A stretch of 64,000 nt of DNA from Burkholderiales bacterium 70-64 (GTDB taxonomy: Bacteria > Pseudomonadota > Gammaproteobacteria > Burkholderiales > Burkholderiaceae_E): positions 62,850-126,849 of the forward strand of contig MKUQ01000033.1 of NCBI GenBank assembly GCA_001898645.1, in the 5' to 3' direction. Below the pieces are notes generated by a model. It was not told where the DNA came from. It ran no database searches and was given only the letters and a program-made list of their open reading frames with translations. This document shows positions 33,470 to 42,033 of this stretch, piece after piece (position 1 is the stretch's first letter; each line of letters starts with the position of its first letter). The translations under genes were made by a program, and so were the position numbers.

Positions 33470-34648
33470 TCAGGCGATGGAGAACAGGAGGGATTCGGCG
33501 AAGGTTTCGAGCTGCATCGCCATCTGTTCGAAGGAGGTCATCTTTTCCTCGAACTCGAGCACGAGGTACTGGATGCCGACTTCGTCGAGGTGCTTGGACC
33601 AGGCCACCTGCTCGTCCAGGCCGGGTTCGCAGAACTTGGCGGCGGTGACGATCGCAGCCTCGGCGCGCGAGCTCTCGATCATCTCCATCAGGTAGCCTTC
33701 CTTGCTCTTGCGCTCGTCGTGCTGCACGGGGCTGGCAGCCGAGCGATCGACGAAGCTCTCGGCGAGCGCGCGGATCGGGTCGCCGGTCTCCGGGACATCC
33801 GAGGTGATCCAGCGCAGCCCGATCAGCAGGTCGTCTTCGACGACATAGCAGGCGTCGTCGATGGCTTCGAGCATCTCCAGCGGGGGCTGCTCGCAGAAGC
33901 CCCCCACGAACACCACGCGCGGCTTGTCCTGCGCGGCACGATCGCGCGCCCGGATCAGCGGCAGGGCCGCCTCGAGCAGCGCGTTGTGCTCTTCGCAGGG
34001 GATGCGGGTGCGCGCGCGCAGCAGCAGGTAACCCTCGGTGCAGCTGAGCTTCCACGGCTCGTCGCGGCGAATGGCGTACAGCTCGCGCAGCAGCTGCCGG
34101 TTGCGGTTGTAGATGCGGATGCTGCGGCTGAGCGCGGCGTCGTCGACCGTGTGGCCGGCCTTCTTCTCGAACTCGCCGCGCAGGCGCTGGTACTCGGCGG
34201 CCACGTAGCTCACCGCCCCGGGCGTGTTGGGGTTCTGCGGCAGGTACAGGATCTGCGCGAGCTGCTCCGGGAAGTTGCGCGCCCAGATGCCGCCCAGATG
34301 CTTGGCCGCGTCGCAGATCGGATGGGTCACGAAGCCCGTGAGCCCGGACAGCGAGCCGTTCAGGCCCATTTCCGCGGTGGAGCGGCAGATCGAGCAGATG
34401 AACGAGCCCATGTGCGCATCGGCGTGCTTCATCTCGAGCTTGTTGCCGCCGCCCAGGATGTTCACCGGCAGCAGGCCGCAGGCGTGCGCGATCTCCTCCG
34501 GAAAGTAGACGGGGAAGTGGCCTAGCGTGCCGGTGTAGCCTTCGGGAAGCGATCCTTCCTTGGGTACCGGCGACAGGCGAAGGTCGTTGCAGCGCTCCAG
34601 AATCGCGCCGAGTTGCGCTTCGCGCTCTGCCTGGCTCTGGTGTGTCAT
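33470..34648 (-). CDS. bzdN: Benzoyl-CoA reductase core subunit, BzdN-like
   Basis: A 392-aa HgdB/BcrC family protein and first gene of the operon. I choose the ATG behind GAGGAGG ('MTHQSQAEREAQ'), since longer in-frame starts would run into the promoter. Features include 'GHFPVYFPEEIAHACGLLPV', 'MGSFICSICRSTAEMG', 'VFVGGFCEQPPLEML' and 'AKFCEPGLDEQVAW', with cysteines suited to iron-sulfur ligation. The gene order N-O-P-Q-ferredoxin matches the Azoarcus-type bzd operon. No ring-cleavage genes (dienoyl-CoA hydratase, hydrolase) or ligase are present in the window. A 3-methylbenzoyl-CoA-type reductase remains possible. Confidence 0.88.
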   Translation of the reverse strand: MTHQSQAEREAQLGAILERCNDLRLSPVPKEGSLPEGYTGTLGHFPVYFPEEIAHACGLLPVNILGGGNKLEMKHADAHMGSFICSICRSTAEMGLNGSLSGLTGFVTHPICDAAKHLGGIWARNFPEQLAQILYLPQNPNTPGAVSYVAAEYQRLRGEFEKKAGHTVDDAALSRSIRIYNRNRQLLRELYAIRRDEPWKLSCTEGYLLLRARTRIPCEEHNALLEAALPLIRARDRAAQDKPRVVFVGGFCEQPPLEMLEAIDDACYVVEDDLLIGLRWITSDVPETGDPIRALAESFVDRSAASPVQHDERKSKEGYLMEMIESSRAEAAIVTAAKFCEPGLDEQVAWSKHLDEVGIQYLVLEFEEKMTSFEQMAMQLETFAESLLFSIA

Positions 34649-34672
34649 GAGTCCTCCTCGAAGGTCAATTAC

Positions 34673-34694
34673 GGTATTACGGTACCGCAATACC
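34673..34694. promoter_or_regulatory. Palindromic operator candidate over the bzd start site
   Basis: A 22-bp near-perfect palindrome: arms GGTATTAC and GCAATACC around a central GGTACC, with one mismatched pair. It would span roughly -6 to +16 of the predicted bzdN transcript, the place expected for a repressor such as a TetR-like or Rrf2-like aromatic-responsive regulator. No candidate regulator gene lies next to it. Confidence 0.6.
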
Positions 34695-34737
34695 AATTTA
34701 GAACTTTGAGGCGGTGAATCTCCTTGATTTGCATCAA
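34695..34737 (-). promoter_or_regulatory. Class-II FNR-type promoter of the bzd operon
   Basis: A perfect FNR/ANR half-site pair TTGAT-TTGC-ATCAA lies at 34724-34737, centred at 34730.5. On the minus strand a -10-like TAAATT lies at 34700-34695, 33 nt from that centre. This is the spacing of a class-II FNR-activated promoter (site near -41.5) and predicts a start near 34688 and a leader of about 40 nt. It implies oxygen-limited expression of the reductase operon. Confidence 0.82.
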
Positions 34738-34863
34738 GGAAGGAAAGCCGAAAAACCGTACCGCTTTTGTGGAATTCGTGCGCCGCGGAAGCCCATGGTG
34801 GGGCAGGGGGCAAGCCCGACGCGAGGAAGACGGTGGCCCACGCTGAGGTGAACAGGCCCTACT

Positions 34864-35495
34864 ATGCTGCTCTTCGCGCTGGCGTATCTCGGCGGTGTGC
34901 TGACCATCGTCAGCCCATGCGTCCTGCCCGTGCTGCCCTTCGTGTTCGCGCGTGTCGGTCAGTCGTTCGCGCGCAGCGTGCTGCCGATGCTGGCCGGCAT
35001 GGCGTTGACCTTCGCGATCGTGGGTACGCTGGCCGCAGTGGCCGGCGGCTGGGCGGTCGAAACCAATCGATTCGGCCGCGGCGCCGCCATCGTCTTGCTG
35101 GCGGTATTCGGCGCTGCGCTGCTCTTTCCGGGCCTGGCCGAACGGCTGGCCCGGCCGCTGGTCTCTCTCGGTGCGCGTGTATCGCAACCGGGTGCTGCGA
35201 CGCCGGGCGATCGGCCGGCGTTACGGCCGGCAATGCAGCCGTCGATGGTGCAACAGCCGGCGATGCTCTCCTCGGCCCCGCCCCCGGCGGCAAGCCGGTG
35301 CGGTTCCGCATCACCCTCGACGGCGCGCCGCCCGGCGACAGCCATGGCAGCGATGTCGATGCGCGGGGACGCGGCATCGTGGACGGCCAGCGGCTGTACC
35401 AGCTCGTCCGGCAGGATGGCCCGATCGTCGACCGCACGTTCGAGATCCGCTTCCTCGATCCCGGCGTGCAGGCCTATGCCTTCACTTTCGGCTGA
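34864..35495 (+). pseudogene. dipZ: Collapsed dipZ (thiol:disulfide interchange) gene
   Basis: The first about 110 codons match the N-terminal CcdA-like membrane domain of DipZ ('ALAYLGGVLTIVSPCVLPVLPFVFAR' in part, then 'RLARPLVSLGARVSQ'). The last about 70 codons, in a different frame from about 35288 to the TGA at 35493, match the C-terminal domain of DipZ ('PVRFRITLDGAPPGDSHG', 'FLDPGVQAYAFTFG'). The remaining membrane helices and the thioredoxin domain with its CxxC motif are missing. A complete DipZ is near 600 aa, so more than 1 kb has been lost and the frame broken. The gene still precedes an exported MsrA, its usual companion. Confidence 0.8.
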
Positions 35496-35521
35496 TCTCC
35501 CGGCCGATATCGGAGCGCACC

Positions 35522-36268
35522 ATGAATGCCTCGAACCACTCTCCATCGGCTGTCACGACACGCCGGCAACGGCGCCGCGTCCTGCTGGCGGCGACGCTGC
35601 TGGCAGCCGGCATCGGCCTCGGGCTCGCGCTGCCCGCATCGGGCGCCGGCGAGGCGCGCGCGATCCCGCCGTTCGCCTCGGACGAACCGGCCACGGCGCC
35701 CGCCGCCAGCGAAACCGCGGTGCTTGCCGGCGGCTGCTTCTGGGGCGTGCAGGGCGTCTTCCAGCACGTGCAGGGCGTGACCGGCGCCGTCTCGGGCTAT
35801 GCCGGCGGCGACCGCGCGACGGCCGTCTACGAGACCGTGGCGAGCGGGCGCACCGGGCACGCCGAGTCGGTGCGGATCACCTTCGATCCGCGCCGCATCA
35901 GCTACGCGCGCATCCTGCAGATCTATTTCTCGGTGGCGCACGACCCGACCCAGCTCGACCGGCAAGGGCCCGACGTCGGCACCCAGTACCGCTCGGCGAT
36001 CTTTCCCGTGAACGCGGAGCAGGCGCGCATCGCCCGCGCCTACATCGCCCAGCTCGAGCAGGCGCACGTGTTCCGCGCCCCGATCGTGACCCGGATCGAG
36101 CCGGACCGCAGCTTCTACCCGGCGGAGGACGAGCACCAGGACTTCCTCCTTCGCCATCCGCGCAATCCCTACATCGTCATCAACGACCTGCCGAAGATCG
36201 ACGACCTCGCGCGCCTGTTCCCCGAGCTGTACCGCAGCGAGCCGGTGCGGGTCTTCCCGCCGTCGTGA
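35522..36268 (+). CDS. msrA: Exported peptide-methionine (S)-S-oxide reductase MsrA
   Basis: MsrA reduces methionine-S-sulfoxide in proteins. This 248-aa form has an N-terminal arginine-rich, hydrophobic leader ('RRQRRRVLLAATLLAAG') for export, then the MsrA domain with catalytic Cys72 in 'GGCFWGVQ' and the substrate-pocket region 'DPTQLDRQGPDVGTQYRSAI' (in part). It follows the broken dipZ gene by 26 bp. Since DipZ would deliver electrons to periplasmic MsrA, its loss raises the question of what now recycles this enzyme. Confidence 0.9.
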   Translation: MNASNHSPSAVTTRRQRRRVLLAATLLAAGIGLGLALPASGAGEARAIPPFASDEPATAPAASETAVLAGGCFWGVQGVFQHVQGVTGAVSGYAGGDRATAVYETVASGRTGHAESVRITFDPRRISYARILQIYFSVAHDPTQLDRQGPDVGTQYRSAIFPVNAEQARIARAYIAQLEQAHVFRAPIVTRIEPDRSFYPAEDEHQDFLLRHPRNPYIVINDLPKIDDLARLFPELYRSEPVRVFPPS

Positions 36269-36281
36269 GCGCTCCGCTCAC
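36265..36281. terminator. Hairpin shared by convergent msrA and glgA ends
   Basis: GTGAGCG and CGCTCAC form a 7-bp stem with a 3-nt loop, spanning the 9-bp gap and both stop codons of the convergent genes. There is no U-run on either strand, so bidirectional termination is only suggested by position. Confidence 0.35.
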
Positions 36282-37768
36282 GCGTCGCCGGGCCGCAGGG
36301 ACCGGTACAGCTGCGCGTAGCGGCGCGCTGCCGTGCTCCAGCCCCAGTCGCGCGCCATGCCGTTGCGCTGCAGCTCGCGCCACAGCGGCGGGTCGCGCCA
36401 GGCCTCGATCGCGCGCGCGACCGCGGCCAGCAGGCCGGGCACGCTCGCTCCGGTGAAGCTGAAGCCGTTGGCCGTGCCCGCGGTGCGCGTGCTTGCGTTG
36501 CAGTCGACCACCGTGTCGGCCAGGCCGCCGGTGGCGTGCACCACCGGCGGCGTGCCGTAGGCGAGGCTGTACATCTGGTTCAGCCCGCAGGGCTCGAAGC
36601 GCGAGGGCATGAGGAACAGGTCGGCGCCGGCTTCCACCAGATGGGCCAGCACATCGTCGAAGCCGATGCGCACGCCGATGCGCCCGCGATGCGCTGCGGC
36701 CAGCTCGCGCCACGCCTCTTCCATCGCGGGCTCGCCGGAGCCCAGCACCGCCAGCCGCGCGCCGCTGGCGACGAGCGCCTCGGCGGCCGCCAGCACCAGG
36801 TCGGTGCCCTTCTGCAGGGTCATGCGGCTCACCATGCCCAGGATCGGCGTGTCGGGTGGCGCGTCGATGCCGAGGCGCCCGGCCAGCGCGCGGCGGTTCA
36901 CGGCCTTGGCCTCGAGCGTGTCGATCGAGTAGCGGGCGGCGATCGATGCGTCGGTGGCCGGGTTCCACTCGCCGGTGTCGATGCCGTTGAGGATGCCGGT
37001 GAGATCGGCCGCGCTGCGCTCCCGGCGCCAGCGCAGCAGCCCGTCGAGGCCGGCGCCGTGGGCCGGCTCGCAGATCTCGCGCGCATAGGTCGGGCTGACG
37101 GTGGTGATGCGGTCGCAGTGCTGCAGGCCGGCCTTGAGGAAGGAGATGCGGCCGTGGAACTCCACGCCGTCGATGGCCATGGCGCTCGCCGGCAGGTCGA
37201 GCGCGGCGAGCAGCGCGGGCTCGAACACGCCCTGGAAGGCCAGGTTGTGGATGGTCATCACGGTGGCCGCACGGGGACGCAGGCGATAGCGCAGGTAGGC
37301 CGGTGCGAGCCCCGTCTGCCAGTCGTTGCAGTGGAGCACGTCGGGCTGCCAGTCGAGCGGCGTATCGGTGCTGGCCAGCAGGGCGGCCGCCTTCGAGAGC
37401 AGGCCGAAGCGCAGCGCGTTGTCGGTCCAGTCGCGCCCGCCGCGGTCCTGGTAGGGGCCGCCCGGGCGCCGGTAGTCCTCGGCCGATTCCAGCAGCAGCA
37501 GCGGCGGCCCGCCCGCCGCGGCCGGCTGCGAGAGCAGCGCCGGGCGCAGCGCGCCGGCCGGATGCTCGATACGCGCCAGCGGCCGGCGCTCGGGGAACGC
37601 CGCGAGCAGCGCCGGGTAAGCCGGCACCAGCACGCGCACCTCGAGCCCCTCGGCGGCCAGCGCCGCGGGCAGCGCTGCGCTCACGTCGCCGAGGCCGCCC
37701 GTCTTGACCCAGGGGGCGATCTCGGAGGTGGCGAAGAGGACGCGCAGGCCGCCCCCGCTCACAGCCAC
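36278..37768 (-). CDS. glgA: Glycogen synthase GlgA
   Basis: GT5 glycogen synthase, 496 aa, transferring glucose from ADP-glucose to the growing alpha-1,4-glucan. The ADP-glucose-binding 'KTGGLGDV' is near the N-terminus ('EIAPWVKTGGLGDVSAALP') and the GT-B C-terminal signature 'PSRFEPCGLNQMYSLAYGT' is present. The start is a GTG inside the last codons of glgP (10-bp overlap). It is the last gene of the glgC-GH57-glgP-glgA series. Confidence 0.93.
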   Translation of the reverse strand: MAVSGGGLRVLFATSEIAPWVKTGGLGDVSAALPAALAAEGLEVRVLVPAYPALLAAFPERRPLARIEHPAGALRPALLSQPAAAGGPPLLLLESAEDYRRPGGPYQDRGGRDWTDNALRFGLLSKAAALLASTDTPLDWQPDVLHCNDWQTGLAPAYLRYRLRPRAATVMTIHNLAFQGVFEPALLAALDLPASAMAIDGVEFHGRISFLKAGLQHCDRITTVSPTYAREICEPAHGAGLDGLLRWRRERSAADLTGILNGIDTGEWNPATDASIAARYSIDTLEAKAVNRRALAGRLGIDAPPDTPILGMVSRMTLQKGTDLVLAAAEALVASGARLAVLGSGEPAMEEAWRELAAAHRGRIGVRIGFDDVLAHLVEAGADLFLMPSRFEPCGLNQMYSLAYGTPPVVHATGGLADTVVDCNASTRTAGTANGFSFTGASVPGLLAAVARAIEAWRDPPLWRELQRNGMARDWGWSTAARRYAQLYRSLRPGDA

Positions 37769-40317
37769 AGCATCATCCCCATTTCATAGGGATGGGTGAG
37801 CAGCTCGTGGTGGGGGTAGACGCGGAAGCGATAGTCGATCTTGCCGCACATCTCGGGGCGAAGCTCGATCGCGTACAGGTGCTCGTTGCCTTCGCCGCCC
37901 TCGATGCGGCGCTCCCAGCGCAGCTCGAAACGCTTGTGGCGGCGCGTGTCGGCGCCGTCGGTGGGGCGGCCGAAGAGCAGCTCGACGCGCAGGTCGGACG
38001 GCTCGAGCCCGTCGATGCCCACGGCCAGCTCGAAGCGCAGGGCGTCGCCGAAGGCGATGCGCCCGGGCGCCCGGTCGAGGCGGCGTGCGCGCACGCCGTC
38101 CCAGTGCTCGCGGATGCGCTGCTTCCACAGCGTGAGCGCGCGCGCCGCGCCGAAGCCGTCGGCGGCGTAGCGGTGCCATTGCGCGCTCGCCGGCCGGTAC
38201 AGCTGCTCGACGTACTCGCGCACCATGCGCTCGGTGTTGAAGCGCGGCATGATGCTCATCATCGAGCGCTTGGCCATCGCCACCCAGCCCGGCGAGTAGC
38301 CCAGCGGCCCCACCTCGTGGAACAGCGGCACCACCGAATCCTGCAGGATCTCGTAGAGGGCGCGCGCCTCTTCGCGATCGCGCCCTGCCGGATCGGGGTC
38401 GGCCACCGGCTTGATCGCCCAGCCGTTGCTGCCATCGTAGCCCTCCGCCCACCAGCCGTCGAGCACCGAGAGGTTGATCACCCCGTTCATGGCGGCCTTC
38501 ATGCCCGAGGTGCCCGAAGCCTCCAGCGGGTAGATGGGATTGTTCAGCCATACGTCCACGCCCGAGACCATGCGCCGGCCCAGGCGCAGGTCGTAGCCCT
38601 CGAGCAGCAGCACCCGGCCTTCGAACTCGGGCATGCGCGCCACCTCGGCGATGCGCCGGATGAGGTCCTGGCCGGGCTGGTCGGCCGGATGTGCCTTGCC
38701 GGCGAACAGGATCAGCACCGGGCGCTGCGCGTCGCAGACGATCCCGCGCAGCCAGTCGAGATCGTCGAAGATCAGGGTGGCCCGCTTGTAGGTGGCGAAG
38801 CGGCGCCCGAAGCCGATGGTGAGCGCGCGCGGGTTGGCCGGATCGGCCAGCCGCAGCAGCCGGTCGAGATGCGCTGCCGAGCCGTGGTTGCGCGCCTGCT
38901 GCGCGGCCAGGCGGTCGCGCAGCAGGTGGAACAGCTGCGACTTGAGCGACTGGCGCACTGCCCAGAACTGCTGGTCGGGGATCTCCCGGATGCCTTCCCA
39001 GCAGGCCGGATCGGTGAAGCGCTGCTCCCAGCCGTAGCCGAGATGGCGATCGAACAGGTCGTACCAGTCGAGCGCGAGGAAGGTGGGCGCGTGCACGCCA
39101 TTGGTGATGTGCGAGACGGGGTTGTCCTGCGGCTCGATCTGCGGCCACAGGTGCGCGCAGATGCGTGCCGAGACGTTCCCGTGGATCGCCGACACGCCGT
39201 TCTGGAAGCGCGAGCCGCGCACCGCCAGGGTGGTCATGTTGAATTCGCTCGCGCCAGGCGTGCGCCCGAGGTCGATCAGCTGCTCGGCGGAGATGCCCAG
39301 CTGCGGCGCCCAGCCGTCGAGGTAGCGGTGGAACATCTCCTCGGAGAAATGGTCGTGGCCGGCCGGCACCGCGGTGTGCGTGGTGAACACCGTGTTGGCG
39401 GCCGTCGCCTCGAGCGCCTGCGCGAAGTCGAGCCCGCCCGCGACCAGCGTGCGCAGGCGCTCGAGCACCAGGAAGGCCGCGTGGCCCTCGTTGACGTGCC
39501 ACACGGTCGGGGCCAGGCCGAGGGCGGCGAGCGCGCGCACGCCGCCCACCCCGAGCACCAGCTCCTGCTCGATGCGCGTCTGCCGGTCGCCGCCGTAGAG
39601 CCGGTGCGCGATCTCGCGGTCGGCCTCGTCGTTCTCGGGCAGGCTGGTGTCGAGCAGCAGCAGGCGCACGCGGCCGATGCGCGCCTGCCAGATCTTGAGC
39701 GCCACCTCGCGCCCCGGCAGCGGGACCGCCACGTGCAGCTCGCTGCCGTCTTCCCGCAGCACCGGCGAGACCGGCAGGTCGTCGAAGTCGGAGTCGACGT
39801 ATTGCGCGTTCTGGTTGCCGGCGCTGTCGATGGTCTGGAAGAAATAGCCCTGGCGGTACAGCAGCCCGACGCCGACGAAGGGCAGGCCGAGGTCGCTGGC
39901 CGACTTGCAGTGGTCGCCGGCGAGGATGCCCAGGCCGCCGGAATAGATGGGCAGGCTCTCGTGCAGGCCGAACTCGGCGCAGAAGTAGGCGATCAGCTCC
40001 TCGGAGAACGGCCGCTCCGACAGGCGCAGACGCGGCGCCTGCGCCAGGTAGGTATCGTAGGCCGAGAGCACGCGGTGATAGGCGTTGAGGAACACGCGGT
40101 CGCCGGCGGCCGCCTCGAGCTTGGCCTGCGACACCCGCTTGAGGAACGACTTCGGGCGGTGGCCGGTGTGGCGCCACAGCGCGGGGTGCAGGCGCGCGAA
40201 CAGGGTACGGGTGGGACGGTCCCAGCTGTACCACAGGTCGTTGGCCAGCTCGTGCAGGCGGGCCAGCCGCTGCGGCACCTGGGGGATGACTTCGAGCGAG
40301 AAGGGCGTACCGGGCAT
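37759..40317 (-). CDS. glgP: Alpha-glucan (glycogen) phosphorylase
   Basis: GT35 phosphorylase of 852 aa, releasing glucose-1-phosphate from alpha-glucan. The PLP-lysine region is 'EASGTSGMKAAMNGVINLSV'. The N-terminal domain 'LARLHELANDLWYSWDRPTR' and 'YSGGLGILAGDHCKSASDLG' indicate the AlgP-type branch rather than the MalP/GlgP type of Escherichia coli. The ATG at 'MPGTPFSLEV' is chosen, because earlier in-frame codons lie inside the preceding gene. It starts 7 bp after the GH57 gene. Confidence 0.92.
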   Translation of the reverse strand: MPGTPFSLEVIPQVPQRLARLHELANDLWYSWDRPTRTLFARLHPALWRHTGHRPKSFLKRVSQAKLEAAAGDRVFLNAYHRVLSAYDTYLAQAPRLRLSERPFSEELIAYFCAEFGLHESLPIYSGGLGILAGDHCKSASDLGLPFVGVGLLYRQGYFFQTIDSAGNQNAQYVDSDFDDLPVSPVLREDGSELHVAVPLPGREVALKIWQARIGRVRLLLLDTSLPENDEADREIAHRLYGGDRQTRIEQELVLGVGGVRALAALGLAPTVWHVNEGHAAFLVLERLRTLVAGGLDFAQALEATAANTVFTTHTAVPAGHDHFSEEMFHRYLDGWAPQLGISAEQLIDLGRTPGASEFNMTTLAVRGSRFQNGVSAIHGNVSARICAHLWPQIEPQDNPVSHITNGVHAPTFLALDWYDLFDRHLGYGWEQRFTDPACWEGIREIPDQQFWAVRQSLKSQLFHLLRDRLAAQQARNHGSAAHLDRLLRLADPANPRALTIGFGRRFATYKRATLIFDDLDWLRGIVCDAQRPVLILFAGKAHPADQPGQDLIRRIAEVARMPEFEGRVLLLEGYDLRLGRRMVSGVDVWLNNPIYPLEASGTSGMKAAMNGVINLSVLDGWWAEGYDGSNGWAIKPVADPDPAGRDREEARALYEILQDSVVPLFHEVGPLGYSPGWVAMAKRSMMSIMPRFNTERMVREYVEQLYRPASAQWHRYAADGFGAARALTLWKQRIREHWDGVRARRLDRAPGRIAFGDALRFELAVGIDGLEPSDLRVELLFGRPTDGADTRRHKRFELRWERRIEGGEGNEHLYAIELRPEMCGKIDYRFRVYPHHELLTHPYEMGMMLWL

Positions 40318-40324
40318 GATCCTG

Positions 40325-42025
40325 TCAAGTGGCGCGGCGCATGGTGCCGGCTTGCTCGGCACTGCCGCCGCCGTGGCTGATCGGCGTGTCGAGGATCGCC
40401 GGCGGCGCCAGCCCGAGCAGAGTGTACAGGCGCGCGAGATTGGCGCGGAACAGCCGGTCGAAGGTCTCCACGCTGGCGCGCGGATTGTGCGGACCGAACC
40501 ACCAGAACCAGTCCGAGCTTTCGCAGCGCGCCAGCTGCGCGGTGGCCGCCGTGCGCTGCGCCTCGTCCAGCCGTCCGCCCTGCACGGCACGGTCGAAGCA
40601 CTGCTTGGCGGTGCACAGCAGGTCCCAGGCGCGGTTCTTCTCGGGCTCCCCGATCCAGGTCGACAGCGTGCCGTAGACCCAGCTGCCGGCCTTCAGCGCG
40701 GTCAGCGCGGCCGGCGGCGCATGCTGGCCGTCGAGCCACTCGGCGAAGGTGGTGGTGCGGATCGTCGGGTGATTGCAGAGCGCTTCGTAGAGGTGGTCGA
40801 GGAAGTAGTAGCCGTTGTAGGGATAGGACTCCCAGGCGTTCTCGCCATCGAGGATGACGCTGACCAGCGGGCGCTCGCCTTCGGGCGCCTCGGCGGCGAT
40901 GCGCTCGAGCCGGGCGACGAAGTCGGCGGCGGCGTCGCTGCCGTACCACTTGGCGTATTCGAAGCCGATGCCGTCGGACAGCGGCTCGTCGCGGAAGAAC
41001 AGCGCCGGCGCGTGGCCGTCGACCCGCCAGGCGCGATAGAGGTGGCGCGCCCGCTCGGCGGCGAACGCCTCGCCGGCCAGCCCGAGGCTGTTGGCCAGCA
41101 CCGATTCGCTGCTGGCGGCCCAGCGACAGCCGGCCTCGCCGAGCAGCGCCACCACGCCGTCGGACACTGCGCCCTCGGCCGGCCACATGCCGGCCGGCGG
41201 CGCGCCGAAGCGGCGCGCGTGGCTGGCGCGCGCGGCGGCGATCTGAGCGGCCAGGCGCGTCCGTCCGCCGGGATAGGCGCCGGCGTGCGGCAGCAGGGCG
41301 TCGGGCTGCGACTGGCGCGCGCTCGCCAGGTCGAGCAGCAGCGGCGCCAGCGGATGGGTGTTGGGGGTGGTCGACAGCTCGATGCGTCCGTCGCGCGCCA
41401 GCGCCGCGTAGCGCGGGATGAGCCCGCCCAGGATCTCGCCGATCTGCGCCAGCAGCAGGCGGCGATCGGCCAGGTCGAAGCCGGATCCCTTCGAGAGCAG
41501 CTGCGCGATGGGCGCGCGCTGGCGCCGCTCGCTCTCGCCGCACCACACCAGGTGGTACCAGGTGACCAGCTCGGAGAAGTAGTCGCCCGACAGGTACATC
41601 AGCCCGGTCTCGCCGTCGGCGGCTGCCTGCCGGTACAGCTCGTGCAGCCGCAGGTACTGCGGGTACGGCCGCAGCATCGTCTCGTGGTTGCTGCGGAAGC
41701 AAGCGTTGGTGAGCGCGTTGCGCTCGGCCGGCGACAGCGCGCCGAGGTCGGGATGCGCCAGGCACTGCAGCAGCGGATCGCGCAGCGCGCCGGTGGCGCA
41801 CTGCGCGGCGTAATCCTCGAGCTGGTCGAGCAGCACCGGCACGAAGTTGACCACCGCGCGCATCCGGGGATGCCGCTCGAGATGCGCGGCCATGTCGCTG
41901 TAGTCCTTGATCGCGTGCAGGTAGGTCCACGGCAGCACGAAGCGCGGCTCGCCACCGGGCCCGGCCAGCCGGTAATCCGGCTGGTGCATGTGCCACACGA
42001 GGACCAGGTCGAGGCCGTCGGCCAT
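40325..42025 (-). CDS. GH57 family glycoside hydrolase
   Basis: A 566-aa GH57 protein. The N-terminal 'LVLVWHMHQPDYR' holds the HxHQP motif of the family, 'GMWPAEGAVSD' holds the probable catalytic Glu region, and 'VSVILDGENAWE' the acidic partner. GH57 includes alpha-amylases, amylopullulanases, 4-alpha-glucanotransferases and branching enzymes. Between glgC and glgP it probably trims or remodels glycogen; which activity applies cannot be told from the sequence. No glgB is present in this operon. Confidence 0.88.
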   Translation of the reverse strand: MADGLDLVLVWHMHQPDYRLAGPGGEPRFVLPWTYLHAIKDYSDMAAHLERHPRMRAVVNFVPVLLDQLEDYAAQCATGALRDPLLQCLAHPDLGALSPAERNALTNACFRSNHETMLRPYPQYLRLHELYRQAAADGETGLMYLSGDYFSELVTWYHLVWCGESERRQRAPIAQLLSKGSGFDLADRRLLLAQIGEILGGLIPRYAALARDGRIELSTTPNTHPLAPLLLDLASARQSQPDALLPHAGAYPGGRTRLAAQIAAARASHARRFGAPPAGMWPAEGAVSDGVVALLGEAGCRWAASSESVLANSLGLAGEAFAAERARHLYRAWRVDGHAPALFFRDEPLSDGIGFEYAKWYGSDAAADFVARLERIAAEAPEGERPLVSVILDGENAWESYPYNGYYFLDHLYEALCNHPTIRTTTFAEWLDGQHAPPAALTALKAGSWVYGTLSTWIGEPEKNRAWDLLCTAKQCFDRAVQGGRLDEAQRTAATAQLARCESSDWFWWFGPHNPRASVETFDRLFRANLARLYTLLGLAPPAILDTPISHGGGSAEQAGTMRRAT

Positions 42026-42033
42026 GGGATCGA

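Noticed and set aside
32092-34648. 2-hydroxyglutaryl-CoA dehydratase instead of benzoyl-CoA reductase
   Set aside because: Dehydratases use one activator ATPase, while here two different ATPase genes and a ferredoxin follow in the order N-O-P-Q-ferredoxin.
34848-34859. The 12-mer GTGAACAGGCCC before dipZ also occurs in the hsp20 hairpin (63071-63082)
   Set aside because: A single 12-base match in 64 kb of GC-rich DNA can occur by chance, and the dipZ copy has no inverted partner.
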